Shown here: one piece after another, positions 8,400-16,980 of the stretch | Numbering within the stretch: position 1 is the first letter of the stretch | How the letters are laid out: every line of letters begins with the position of its first letter | Source: Actinomycetota bacterium | GTDB lineage: Bacteria > Actinomycetota > Acidimicrobiia > IMCC26256 > VFJJ01 | Direction of reading: 5' to 3' | Assembly: GCA_009886115.1 (NCBI GenBank) | Contig: VFJJ01000018.1 | Span: 46,116 to 110,115, forward strand | DNA: 64,000 bases | Notes under the pieces: generated by a model | Told to the model about the DNA's origin: nothing | Databases searched by the model: none | The model's input: the letters and a program-made list of their open reading frames with translations, nothing else | Program-made: the position numbers and the translations under genes

Positions 8400-8552
8400 C
8401 TTGCGCCCCGTGCGGGGTCGCCATCATCCGCAGAGGGAGCGCCCTCCGCAACCGTGACGGCGACCTTGGTGCCCTGTCGTCGCTTTTGGGAAGAATCACC
8501 TCCTCAAGTCACCGAGCAAGACGCTCGAGGCGCGGCACTCGCAGGTTGGGTG

Positions 8553-8581
8553 TTGACTGAGTCAAGAGGTGGGGTTAGGGT
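8553..8581 (+). promoter_or_regulatory. Candidate promoter with palindromic -35 region
   Basis: TTGACT (8553-8558) and TAGGGT (8576-8581) are spaced by 17 bases, a good actinobacterial sigma-A arrangement, about 60 bases upstream of the SDR start at 8644. The -35 lies inside a palindrome TTGACT-G-AGTCAA (8553-8565) that could be bound by a dimeric regulator. The MarR regulator encoded two genes downstream is an obvious candidate, by inference only. Confidence 0.45.
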
Positions 8582-8643
8582 CCACTTCTGGCCCGACCAA
8601 CGGCTCGGGCGGGGCCACGGCGACCGCAACAGGAGGCACGGAG

Positions 8644-9399
8644 ATGATCTTCGATCTGGCGGGACGCGTGGCCGTGGTGACCGGGGCCGGCCAGGGCGTC
8701 GGGGCGGGGATCGCCCGGATGCTCGCCGCCCAGGGTGCAGCCGTGGCTGTGAACGACCTCCTGGCCGAGCGGGCGCAGGCGACGGTCGATGCCATCACGG
8801 CCAAGGGCGCCAAGGCGATCGTGTCGGCCTTCGATGTCACCGACTACAACGCGGTGACCGCCGCGATCGCCGACGTCGAGCGCCAGTTGGGCCCCGTCGA
8901 CATCCTCGTCAACAACGCTGGCAACGGTGGCGCTGAGCGCATGCGCCCCGCCCAGTTCCGCGACACCGATCCGGCCGAGTGGCGGGGCGCGATCGACGTG
9001 AACCTCTACGGCGTCATGAATTGCTGCCGGGCCGTCATCAACGGCATGTGCGAGCGGCAGCACGGACGGATCGTCACGATCTCGTCGGGCGCCGGCTCGG
9101 TGGGCCTGAACATCGGTGTGTCGGCCTACGGCGGGGGCAAGGGTGGAGGCCAGGGCTTCATGCGCCACCTGGCGGTCGAGAACGCACGGCAGGGCGTCAC
9201 GGCGAACTCGGTGGCGCTCGGGCTCATGCGCTTCGAGGGTGAGCGGACCGTGACCGCAGGGCTCGAGCGCACCATTCCCGTGGGCCGCTTGGGTGAGCCC
9301 GACGACGTGGGCGCGATCTGCGTGTACCTGGCATCAGACGAGGCGGCGTGGGTCACCGGCCAGACCATCCATGTCAACGGCGGGAACGTCACCTCCTGA
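8644..9399 (+). CDS. SDR family oxidoreductase
   Basis: 251 residues from ATG 8644, chosen because a perfect AGGAGG (8631-8636) lies 7 bases upstream; a longer frame from 8569 adds only low-complexity sequence. Classical SDR features: VAVVTGAGQGVGAGIA for NAD(P), NNAGNGG, active-site Ser in TISSGAGSVG, and YGGGK as the Tyr-Lys pair. Ends GQTIHVNGGNVTS as in 3-hydroxyacyl-CoA/3-oxoacyl reductases. Probably oxidises a hydroxyl on a CoA- or ring-bound substrate; the substrate cannot be told. Followed by a MarR regulator and another SDR in the same direction. Confidence 0.85.
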   Translation: MIFDLAGRVAVVTGAGQGVGAGIARMLAAQGAAVAVNDLLAERAQATVDAITAKGAKAIVSAFDVTDYNAVTAAIADVERQLGPVDILVNNAGNGGAERMRPAQFRDTDPAEWRGAIDVNLYGVMNCCRAVINGMCERQHGRIVTISSGAGSVGLNIGVSAYGGGKGGGQGFMRHLAVENARQGVTANSVALGLMRFEGERTVTAGLERTIPVGRLGEPDDVGAICVYLASDEAAWVTGQTIHVNGGNVTS

Positions 9400-9440
9400 G
9401 CGCGGCCCGGCCCCCGACGACGCCGAAGCTCAGGTCTCCC

Positions 9441-10058
9441 ATGAACGCCCGCGACGGCGCATTCGTAGACCCTGCGACGGCGCAGTCGCCTTCGATGCCG
9501 TCGCAGGCTCCCGAGCATCAGGCGTCGCTCGACGGTGTGACCGAGATCGCGGCTGCGCTGGCGCGGATCAAGCAACTCCAGAGCAGCCGCAGGGTCGCGG
9601 TCATCATGAACGCCGCGGCGGGGGTCGAGCTTTCCCAGCAGGAGGCCCAGGTCCTGCGGACGCTCGCCGACGGGATCGTGAGGCCGGTGGCCGAACTGGC
9701 CCGTGCCGCGCACATGGACGTCGGCGCTGTGAGCCGCCAGATCCGTGCGCTCGACGAACGCAGCCTCGTGACACGCTCGCCCAGTCCCGACAACGGCAGC
9801 GTCGTCCTGGTCGAGCTCACCTCCGCCGGCCGCGCCGTGGCGACCCGTCTCGTGACCGTGGCGCATCGTCATCTCGTCCAGAGCCTCGCCGGCTGGACCG
9901 AATCCGACCGTCGGCGGATGGGCCACCTGCTGATCCGCCTGGTCGACGACCTCCAACGCACGCCCTATCCCGCAGTCGACGGACGCGGCGACGACCGTGA
10001 CCGTGCCCCCGGCGGCGTCCCCGACCCGTGCCCCTCCGAGCGAATGAGCAGATCATGA
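9441..10058 (+). CDS. MarR-family transcriptional regulator
   Basis: 205 residues from ATG 9441. The winged helix-turn-helix is visible as LSQQEAQVLRTLADGIVRPV, ELARAAHMDVGAVSRQIRAL and DERSLVTRSPSPDNGSVVLV (wing), with helices of the dimer interface around it. The N-terminal 40 residues and the last 30 are low-complexity. The stop overlaps the next SDR start (ATGA at 10055-10058). Such regulators usually control adjacent genes and sense aromatic or lipid-like ligands, so it may act at the palindromic promoter near 8553. Confidence 0.8.
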   Translation: MNARDGAFVDPATAQSPSMPSQAPEHQASLDGVTEIAAALARIKQLQSSRRVAVIMNAAAGVELSQQEAQVLRTLADGIVRPVAELARAAHMDVGAVSRQIRALDERSLVTRSPSPDNGSVVLVELTSAGRAVATRLVTVAHRHLVQSLAGWTESDRRRMGHLLIRLVDDLQRTPYPAVDGRGDDRDRAPGGVPDPCPSERMSRS

Positions 10059-10903
10059 ATCGATTCCAGGGCCGCAAGGTCGTCGTCACCGGATCGAGCC
10101 GAGGGATCGGCGCCGCGCTGGCCGAGCGCTTCGCGGCCGAGGGCGCCGACGTGGTCGTGACCGCCCGCACCGTCGACAAGCACGACCACCTCGCCGGCTC
10201 GCTCAGCGAGACGCTCGAACGCTGCCGGCGCTACGGGACCGTCGTCGAGGCGGTGGCCGCCGATCTGGGCGACGGCGACTCGAGGGCCACGATCATCCCG
10301 CAGGCGCTGGCGATCCTGGACGGGCGCATCGACATCCTGGTGAACAACGCCGCTGCGGCCATCTACGCCTCGTCGTTGACCTATCCCCTCAAGCGTCGCC
10401 GGATCAGCTTCGAGGTCAACGTCCATGCACCCGTCGATCTGGCCCAGGCGGTCATCCCGGGCATGGTCGAACGGGGAGAGGGCTGGATCGTCAATGTTTC
10501 CAGCGCCTCCTCGAAGCTCGTCGCCGGACCGGCTCCGTTCAAGATCTCCGAGACGGCCTCGACCATCGCCGTCTACGGCTCGAGCAAGGCCGCGCTCAAC
10601 CGCATCAGCAATGCTCTCGGCGTTGAGCTCTACGGGACGGGCGTTCGGGTGAACACCGTCGAGCCGCGTGCCGCCGTGATGAGCGAGGGCGCCGAGGCCC
10701 TCGTCGGCGGGCGCATCGCCGACGACCTGATCGAGTCGATGGAAGCCATGGTCGAAGGCACGCTGGTGCTGTGCGACTGCCCGCCGGAACGGACGGGTGG
10801 CATCCACGTGAGCCTCGATCTCCTCGACGAGCTCGGGGTCACGGTCATGGAGCTCGACGGGTCGGCCCCCTATCCCGGTGGTCAACGGGTGCACCGTGGC
10901 TGA
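10055..10903 (+). CDS. SDR family oxidoreductase
   Basis: 282 residues from the ATG overlapping the MarR stop. VVVTGSSRGIGAALAERF binds NAD(P); NNAAAAIYASS, VNVSSASSKL and YGSSKAALN provide the structural Asn, Ser and Tyr-Lys residues. The C-terminus has an unusual tail (HVSLDLLDELGVTVMELDG) where many SDRs have a GxxxxxDGG motif, so the end of the substrate pocket differs. Likely oxidises or reduces a ketone/alcohol in the same pathway as the SDR at 8644. Substrate unknown. Confidence 0.82.
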   Translation: MNRFQGRKVVVTGSSRGIGAALAERFAAEGADVVVTARTVDKHDHLAGSLSETLERCRRYGTVVEAVAADLGDGDSRATIIPQALAILDGRIDILVNNAAAAIYASSLTYPLKRRRISFEVNVHAPVDLAQAVIPGMVERGEGWIVNVSSASSKLVAGPAPFKISETASTIAVYGSSKAALNRISNALGVELYGTGVRVNTVEPRAAVMSEGAEALVGGRIADDLIESMEAMVEGTLVLCDCPPERTGGIHVSLDLLDELGVTVMELDGSAPYPGGQRVHRG

Positions 10904-10985
10904 CCCGTCGACTCCCGTCGTCGAGGTGGGTCACGATCACGCGCCTTCCATCGAGCAGCTCCAGCCGGGGTGGAAGGGACGGTAA
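10896..10985 (+). CDS. Possible 29-residue coupled micro-ORF
   Basis: GTG at 10896 overlaps the stop of the SDR, and TAA at 10983-10985 falls two bases before the likely GTG start of the next gene. The product would read from VADPSTPVVEVGHDHAP to a W-K-G-R end. Its position between two coupled genes suggests translational relay, but 29 codons in high-GC DNA can be open by chance. Low confidence as a real protein. Confidence 0.25.
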   Translation: MADPSTPVVEVGHDHAPSIEQLQPGWKGR

Positions 10986-10987
10986 CT

Positions 10988-11827
10988 GTGGTGAATGTCG
11001 GTTTCGTCGGGATCGGCCAGCAGGGTGGGGGAATGGTGCGGCGCATGATCGCCGAAGGCCTTCCCACGACGTTGTGGGCCCGTCGGCCCGAGGTGCTCGA
11101 CGAGTTCCCTGGCGCGGCTCGGGCTGCGAGCCTGCGCGAGCTCGGTGCTCGGAGCGAGATCGTCGGCGTCTGCGTCGTCGACGACGCCGGGGTCGAGGCC
11201 GTGGTGCTGGGGACTCCCGACGGTGGCGCCGCGGGCGACGGGCTCCTGGCTGGCATGGCGCCGGGCGGCGTGATCGCCATCCACTCCACCGTGCACCCGG
11301 CAACCTGCGTTCGCCTCGGAGAGACGGCCGCGGCACGCGGGGTGACGGTCATCGACGCTCCGGTGAGCGGGGGCGCCGACGCGGCCGAGCAGGGTCGTCT
11401 GGTGGTGATGGTGGGCGGCGATCGTGACGTGTTCGAGCGGGCGCTCCCGGTGTTGTCGACCTACGGCGATCCCGTGGTGCACATGGGCCCGCTTGGGAGC
11501 GGTCAGCTGGCCAAGCTCGTCAACAACGTGATGTTCACCGCCCACCTGGCGCTCGCCCAAGACGCCATGGAGCTCGCCCAGGGACTGGGGATCGACCCGG
11601 CCCGCCTGGTCGAGGTGCTCCAGCGCGGATCGGCCGGCAGCTTCGCGCTCGGGATCGTCGCGCAGGTGGGCTCACTGCCGGCGTTCCCCACATCGGGGAG
11701 CGTGCTGCTGAAGAAGGATGTCGGGATCGTGGACGGCGTCGCGGCGGCGCACGGTGCACCTGCAGGTCTGCTCATCGACGTGGCCGATCGTGCCCTGCGC
11801 ACCATGGGCCAGCCCCGCTGGCAATAG
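10988..11827 (+). CDS. 3-hydroxyisobutyrate dehydrogenase-like NAD(P) oxidoreductase
   Basis: About 279 residues of the beta-hydroxyacid dehydrogenase family. Start GTG 10988 (or 10991) follows a GGAAGGGA box. VGFVGIGQQGGGMVRRM is the Rossmann start, IDAPVSGGADAAEQG the substrate-binding loop, and GSGQLAKLVNN carries the catalytic Lys. It would oxidise a beta-hydroxyacid to the semialdehyde or keto acid. It follows two SDRs and the MarR gene on the same strand and may share their transcript. The exact acid is unknown. Confidence 0.82.
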   Translation: MVNVGFVGIGQQGGGMVRRMIAEGLPTTLWARRPEVLDEFPGAARAASLRELGARSEIVGVCVVDDAGVEAVVLGTPDGGAAGDGLLAGMAPGGVIAIHSTVHPATCVRLGETAAARGVTVIDAPVSGGADAAEQGRLVVMVGGDRDVFERALPVLSTYGDPVVHMGPLGSGQLAKLVNNVMFTAHLALAQDAMELAQGLGIDPARLVEVLQRGSAGSFALGIVAQVGSLPAFPTSGSVLLKKDVGIVDGVAAAHGAPAGLLIDVADRALRTMGQPRWQ

Positions 11828-11866
11828 CGAGGCCGCTCGCGGAGCCGAGCTCGTCCCAACCGACGC

Positions 11867-12649
11867 TCAGCCGAACAGCGCCGGGGTGGGGAGGCGGGCC
11901 GCGAGGCTGCCGTCGATGGCGATGACCGCGCCGCTCAGGTACGACGCGTCATCGGACGCGAGGAACACGGCCAGCGACGCCACCTCGGCCGGGGTGCCTA
12001 TGCGCCCCAAGGGGAGCTTGGCGCCGTAGCCCGCAACACCGCCGGGGATCTGGTCGTCGATGGAGTCGAAGGCCGGCGTGTGGATCGGTCCCGGGCACAT
12101 GGCGTTGCTGCGGATCCCGTGCTCGGCGTACTCCACCGCAGTGGCCTTGGTGAGCCCGATGAGCGCGTGCTTGGCCGAGGTGTACGCCGCCATGTTGTGC
12201 TCGGCGAGCAGACCAGCTCCCGAGACGGTGGTCACGATGGCCCCGCTCCTCTGGGGCACCATGACCCCGAGGGCGGCCCGGATGCAGTAGAACGCGCCGT
12301 CGACGACCACTGCGAACTGCCGACGCCAGTCGTCGTCGCTCAGGTCGCCCACCTTGCCGAACACGCCGATGCCAGCGTTGCAGTGCAGCACGTCGAGACG
12401 GCCGAAGTGTTCGACGGCCGTGGCCACCAACCGCACCGCCGTTGCGGGGTCTGACACGTCGCCGGCACAGGCCACGACCGAAGCGCCGGTCGCAGCCAGC
12501 GCCGCCACCGCGGCATCGGCTCCCACGGGGTCGACATCGTTGAGCACGAGGCGAGCTCCCTCGGCGCAGAACCGTTCCGCGCACGCCCGTCCGATCCCCT
12601 GTGCCGCCCCGGTGACGATCGCCACCCGGCCCTCGAGCCGTCCGTTCAT
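11867..12649 (-). CDS. SDR family oxidoreductase
   Basis: 260 residues from ATG 12649, preceded by GAGGAGA. VAIVTGAAQGIGRACAERF for NAD binding, CNAGIGVFG, active-site Ser in TTVSGAGLLAEH and YTSAKHAL as the Tyr-Lys pair; the C-terminal SGAVIAIDGSLAA motif is typical of NAD-dependent alcohol/3-hydroxyacyl dehydrogenases. It is transcribed towards the gene at 11827 and divergently from the kinase. Substrate not determinable. Confidence 0.85.
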   Translation of the reverse strand: MNGRLEGRVAIVTGAAQGIGRACAERFCAEGARLVLNDVDPVGADAAVAALAATGASVVACAGDVSDPATAVRLVATAVEHFGRLDVLHCNAGIGVFGKVGDLSDDDWRRQFAVVVDGAFYCIRAALGVMVPQRSGAIVTTVSGAGLLAEHNMAAYTSAKHALIGLTKATAVEYAEHGIRSNAMCPGPIHTPAFDSIDDQIPGGVAGYGAKLPLGRIGTPAEVASLAVFLASDDASYLSGAVIAIDGSLAARLPTPALFG

Positions 12650-12831
12650 CGTTGTCTCCTCGATGTCGTGGCTCGATGGCCCGACTGCGGGCTCGACCCG
12701 TCGAGGCCTCGAACTGCCCGGACGGGGAGGTTCCTGACCGCGAGCTCGGAGCTTTCGCACCGATGCTCGCCGCGAGCATCGAGCGCCCGCAAGGCGTGGG
12801 TCTACGGTGGGGTGCGAGTCGAGGAGGCGCT

Positions 12832-15258
12832 GTGGACGTGGGCTCGGAGAGGCACAGGATCCCGGGTATCGCCGGCTTGGTCGAGATCGGCCGTGGCGGA
12901 TTCGGTCGCGTGTACCGGGCCACACAGACCGAGCTTGGTCGTTCGGTGGCCGTGAAGGTGCTCGCGCCTGCCATCGACGAGCGCTCGCGATCACGGTTCA
13001 CCCGCGAGCGCCGCTCGCTGTCCGCGCTGTCGGGTCATCCCAACGTCGTCACCGTGTTCGACTCCGGCTTCACCGACAACGACGAGCCGTACCTGATCAT
13101 GGAGCTGATGGAGGGCGGCTCCCTCGCCGAGCGGCTTGGCGACATAGGGCCGCTCGACTGGACCATCGCGGTGCCTCTCGTGGTGGCGGTTGGTGGAGCG
13201 CTGGAGTCGGCGCACCGTCGCGACGTGCTGCACCGCGACGTGAAGCCGGCCAACGTTCTCGTCGACCGGTTCGGCACTCCGAAGCTCGGCGACTTCGGCA
13301 TCGCATCGGTCAGCTCGGGTGACACCACCGGGACCGGCGCCGTCACTGCCAGCCTCTCGCACGCTGCGCCCGAGGTGATCTCCGGCCATCGGGCGTCGGC
13401 GGCGAGTGACCAGTATTCGCTGGCATCCACGCTGTACGAGTTGTTGCACGGCGCCCCGGCGTTCGTGCGCCCGACCGACGAGTCGGTGCTGCCACTGGTG
13501 GCCCGGGTGGCGGCGGAGCCGGTGCCCGATCTTCGACCGATCGGGGTTCCCGACGGCGTGTGCATCGTCCTCGAGCGAGCCATGGCCAAGACGCCGGATG
13601 AGCGGTTCTCCGACGTTCTGGCGTTCATCGGGGCTCTCGGTGACGCGGCCGGGAACGCCGGTCAACCCCGGCCTAGCTTCGTCGTCGAGGCTCCAGGGCT
13701 GGGCTCGACGCCCGATCCGGGCCTGGTAGTTCCCGCGCTGGCGTTGCTGGGCTCCGAGGCCGAGGTCCTCGAAGCCGACCGTGCCGTCGGCGTCACCAAC
13801 GCGGGTGTCGCCGACTCGGGTGTCGCCGGCGTGCCCCTCGGCGCGCCGTTGCTCTCGGGCGCCAAGGCCGATCCCGGGGTACCCCCGGGGTCGGAGACGA
13901 CCGCGATACCGAAGGCCTCGTCGGTGGACGTCGGCCACGACGATGCCACGGGGGGTGTGCCGAGTTCGCGCTCGCGACGGCGATTGGCCGTGGCCGCCGG
14001 TCTGGCGGCGGTCGCGATCGCCGCCGCTGCGCTGGTGATCGATCTCGGCGGCGAGGGCCCCGGTGCCCCAGACGACATCGTCGCCGCGGAATCGGAGTCC
14101 TCGGTCGATGGCCCTGGTGTTGAGAATGGCGATGGCGCTGGCCCGGTGAGTGGTGAACCGAAGAACTCCGACTCGGCGCCTGCGTCCGGCTCGGGTTCCA
14201 CAGCGGTGCTCGAGGAGGTCTCGGGCACGGGGGCCTCGACCGGACGTTCGTCGACCGCGACCAGCTCGGACGGGGCTTCGCAGGCTACCGACTCGAGGAA
14301 CGTCTCGCCGACGGTTGGTACGGCCCGGGGTCCGGGCTCGCTCTCGACGCGGGTCGAGGGTTCGAGCCCGGCCAGCTCACCGTCCGGTGGCACCGTGACC
14401 TCAGGCCCGCCGGGCTCGGCCACGATCCCCGCGACCGCGACCTCATCGGCCGCCCAGGGCAGCGCTTCGCCTTCTCCGTCTCCCTCCCCTTCGCCTTCTC
14501 CGTCTCCGTCTCCGTCTCCGTCTTCGTCTTCGTCTCCGTCTTCGTCTTCGTCTTCGTCTCCGTCTTCGTCTTCGTCTTCGTCTTCGTCTTCGTCTCCTGC
14601 TGCGCCCACGCTGCCGCCTCCTCCCCCGCCGCCTCCTCCGGCCACAACGACCACGCAGCCCGTCACGGCTCCGGGAGCAGTGACGAACGCCAGTGCGCAG
14701 AACCCGACGCAGTCGACCTTCAACGGACCCGTCTCGGTTTCGCTCTCGTGGTCGGCCCCCACGAGCACCGGCGGCGTCGCCCTCAGGCCCTACGTCGTCA
14801 CGGTCGAGACGGTGTCGAACGCATCGGGCGCCGTGCTCACCTCCAACACGGCCGAGGTCAGCGGCACCTCGACCTCGGTCACGGTCAACGTGGGGAACAA
14901 TTCCCGGGGCCGCTACACCGTCAGAGCCGTCAACGTGGCCGGGCTCAGCGGTCCGACGACCACCCTCCAGGGCCGTATTCCGGTCGTCGCCCCGCTGAAC
15001 AACTTCGCCACGTCGAGCGCGTACTTCCTGGTCCGGGCCGTCGGCATGCCGACCGCCACGATCCCGTATTACGAGACCTCCGGCCCCTATGGCCCCAACG
15101 ACTCGGTGACGGTTTCGCAGCGACCGGCACCGGGGACGACGTTCGCCGCCGGCACGACCGTGACGCTGGTCATCTGGGACCGAGCCAGCTGCGAGGCCGA
15201 TGGCGACCAGCCCAACAACTACTGCTACAAGCCGCCGCCGCCCGGAAGCACGTTCTGA
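12832..15258 (+). CDS. Membrane Ser/Thr protein kinase with Ser/Pro linker, FN3-like and PASTA-like ends
   Basis: About 808 residues from GTG 12832 (GAGGAGG just upstream; GTG 12838 also possible). The N-terminal kinase domain shows glycine loop GRGGFGRVY (20-28), Lys42 in VAVKV, HRDVKPANVLVD (134-145) and DFG (154-156), so it should be active. The activation segment has SLSHAAPEV instead of the usual GTP-YMAPE. A hydrophobic helix near 385-407 anchors it in the membrane. Outside lie a long Ser/Pro/Thr linker encoded by a hexanucleotide repeat, a fibronectin-III-like domain (SVSLSWSAPTS..YTVRAVN) and a final segment with VTVSQRPAPGTTFAAGTTV, like a PASTA repeat. Presumed to sense cell-wall signals as PknB-type kinases do. 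Confidence 0.85.
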   Translation: MDVGSERHRIPGIAGLVEIGRGGFGRVYRATQTELGRSVAVKVLAPAIDERSRSRFTRERRSLSALSGHPNVVTVFDSGFTDNDEPYLIMELMEGGSLAERLGDIGPLDWTIAVPLVVAVGGALESAHRRDVLHRDVKPANVLVDRFGTPKLGDFGIASVSSGDTTGTGAVTASLSHAAPEVISGHRASAASDQYSLASTLYELLHGAPAFVRPTDESVLPLVARVAAEPVPDLRPIGVPDGVCIVLERAMAKTPDERFSDVLAFIGALGDAAGNAGQPRPSFVVEAPGLGSTPDPGLVVPALALLGSEAEVLEADRAVGVTNAGVADSGVAGVPLGAPLLSGAKADPGVPPGSETTAIPKASSVDVGHDDATGGVPSSRSRRRLAVAAGLAAVAIAAAALVIDLGGEGPGAPDDIVAAESESSVDGPGVENGDGAGPVSGEPKNSDSAPASGSGSTAVLEEVSGTGASTGRSSTATSSDGASQATDSRNVSPTVGTARGPGSLSTRVEGSSPASSPSGGTVTSGPPGSATIPATATSSAAQGSASPSPSPSPSPSPSPSPSPSSSSSPSSSSSSSPSSSSSSSSSSSPAAPTLPPPPPPPPPATTTTQPVTAPGAVTNASAQNPTQSTFNGPVSVSLSWSAPTSTGGVALRPYVVTVETVSNASGAVLTSNTAEVSGTSTSVTVNVGNNSRGRYTVRAVNVAGLSGPTTTLQGRIPVVAPLNNFATSSAYFLVRAVGMPTATIPYYETSGPYGPNDSVTVSQRPAPGTTFAAGTTVTLVIWDRASCEADGDQPNNYCYKPPPPGSTF
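14468..14595 (+). repeat. TCTCCG/TCTTCG hexanucleotide tandem repeat
   Basis: About twenty copies of a 6-bp unit (TCTCCG, TCTTCG, few CCTTCG) inside the kinase gene encode alternating Ser-Pro that grades into a poly-Ser run. The two unit versions form blocks, consistent with slippage. Length changes in multiples of 6 would only lengthen or shorten the extracellular linker. Confidence 0.85.
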
Positions 15259-15361
15259 CCCGCTCCAACGGCTCCGCCGACTGCGTCAGCCTGAGGCACC
15301 GCCAAGACCTCGACCGCCGGCCCTTGGGCTGTTGCCCGCCCAGCACTGCGAGGATCGTCTT

Positions 15362-16120
15362 ATGACCGTCGACATCGACCAGCGCGGAGCCGTTCGGATC
15401 GTCACCATCAACCGGCCTGAGCGGCGCAACGCGCTCGACCCCGAGACCTTCGCCGGGGTGGGTCGAGCCTTTGCCGAGGCCGAGACCGACGACGCCGTGC
15501 GCGTCATGGTGATCACCGGCGCCGGCGATCGGGCGTTCTGCTCGGGCATGGACCTCAAGGCCTTCGCCGCCGGAGCAGCCATGCTTCACCAGGGCGGTCC
15601 GGGCATCGACGTGTTCACCGAGCGGCGCTACCCCAAGCCGGTGATCGCTGCGGTCAACGGTGCCGCGGTGGGCGGAGGGTTCGGGATGATGCTGGCGTGT
15701 GACCTCATCGTGGCGGCCGATCACGCCGTGTTCGGCCTGCCCGAGGTCAAGCGGGGACTGGTTGGAGCCGGGGCCAGCGCCAAGGCGGCCCTGCGACTCC
15801 CTCCGGCCATCGCCCTGGAGTTGGCCCTCACCGGCGAGACGATCGACGCGGCGCGGGCGCTGCATCTCGGGATCGTGAACCGCGTCGTCGCCGGGCGCGA
15901 TGTGCTCGCCACCACGGTTGCTCTGGCTGAGACGATCGCCGCGAACGGGCCGATCGCGGTGGCCGCGTCGAAGGAGGTCGTCTACCTGGTGGCCGGTCTC
16001 GACACCATCGACATGCCCCGGATCAGGGCGATGACGGCGCACGTGTCGAAGACCGCCGATGCCGCAGAGGGCGCCCGGGCCTTCGCCGAGAAGCGCCCGC
16101 CGAGGTTCACGGGCCGCTGA
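15362..16120 (+). CDS. Enoyl-CoA hydratase/isomerase (crotonase family)
   Basis: 252 residues from ATG 15362. RVMVITGAGDRAFCSGMDLK and AAVNGAAVGGGFGMML give the oxyanion hole. Both acids of a true hydratase are present: Glu in FGLPEVKRGLVG and Glu in IALELALTGETI. It would hydrate a trans-2-enoyl-CoA. It stands alone between the kinase and the fasciclin gene, with about 100 and 230 bases of non-coding DNA on either side. The downstream gap holds two direct copies of GCTCAACAGG at 16262 and 16273, of unknown meaning. Confidence 0.87.
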   Translation: MTVDIDQRGAVRIVTINRPERRNALDPETFAGVGRAFAEAETDDAVRVMVITGAGDRAFCSGMDLKAFAAGAAMLHQGGPGIDVFTERRYPKPVIAAVNGAAVGGGFGMMLACDLIVAADHAVFGLPEVKRGLVGAGASAKAALRLPPAIALELALTGETIDAARALHLGIVNRVVAGRDVLATTVALAETIAANGPIAVAASKEVVYLVAGLDTIDMPRIRAMTAHVSKTADAAEGARAFAEKRPPRFTGR

Positions 16121-16353
16121 GGCTCCCTCGATCGGGGTGCGCTCCGTCATCCAGCCTCGGTCAGTGCGACGGATGACACATGGTCGACGGCAGGACACCG
16201 CATCGATGCCACCAGGCTGAGCACCCCAAAGTGACCACTTCTCACAGAACGCGAAACATGCGCTCAACAGGGGCTCAACAGGTTGACGATCGCCGACGAA
16301 ATGAGGGAAGGGCACCGTACGTTGACCGGAGTCCACCTACCAGGAGCTCCTGA

Positions 16354-16962
16354 ATGACACGTCGTCCTCGCACTCTTGCCCGTCTGGCCCGCTCGGCAGC
16401 CATCCTCAGCCTCGTCGTGCTCGCCGTTGCCGCATGTGGCGATGATGATGATGATGCGGCCTCCCCCGTGACCATCGCACCCGAAACGACCGCCGCCCCG
16501 GCCGCCACGACGGCTCCCGCGACCGCAGCGCCAGCCGCCGGTGACATCCTGGAGGTGGCCGCAGCCGAGGGCGACCTCGGGACCTTCCTCACTTCGCTCG
16601 AGGCGGCCGGCATCATGGACGGTCTGCACGGTGCAGGGCCGTTCACGGTCTTCGTCCCCACCGACGAAGCCTTCAGCGCCTATCTCACGGAGGCTGGCAT
16701 GAGCCAGGCCGAGCTGTTCACCGACCCGGCCCTGCTCAGGTCGGTGCTCGACTACCACCTGGTCGAGATGATCGAGAGCTCCGAGCAGGTGATGGGTATG
16801 GCCGGTCAGTCGTTCGTCACTGCGAACGGTGCGGAGCTGGCTGTCGCTGTCGATGGCGACACGGTGAAGGTCGGTAACGCAACGGTCGAGCGCTACGACA
16901 TCCAAGCATCGAACGGCGTGATCCACGTGATCGACGCCGTTCTGATCCCGCCCGCAGCGTGA
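16354..16962 (+). CDS. Fasciclin-domain lipoprotein
   Basis: 202 residues. Signal peptide with lipobox AVAAC (Cys28), an Asp run and a Thr/Ala/Pro spacer, then one FAS1 domain: GTFLTSLEAAGIMDGLHGAGPFTVFVPTDEAFSAY, YHLVEM, and the closing NGVIHVIDAVLIPP. AGGAG lies 7 bases before the ATG. FAS1 lipoproteins sit on the outer face of the membrane and mediate adhesion or partner binding. The molybdopterin oxidoreductase begins 18 bases downstream, so the pair probably forms one membrane unit. Confidence 0.9.
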   Translation: MTRRPRTLARLARSAAILSLVVLAVAACGDDDDDAASPVTIAPETTAAPAATTAPATAAPAAGDILEVAAAEGDLGTFLTSLEAAGIMDGLHGAGPFTVFVPTDEAFSAYLTEAGMSQAELFTDPALLRSVLDYHLVEMIESSEQVMGMAGQSFVTANGAELAVAVDGDTVKVGNATVERYDIQASNGVIHVIDAVLIPPAA

Positions 16963-16980
16963 ACGTTCGAAGGTGACCCT

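Noticed and set aside
8569..8643. Upstream extension of the SDR at 8644
   Set aside because: The extra residues are low-complexity, and an ideal AGGAGG precedes the inner ATG.
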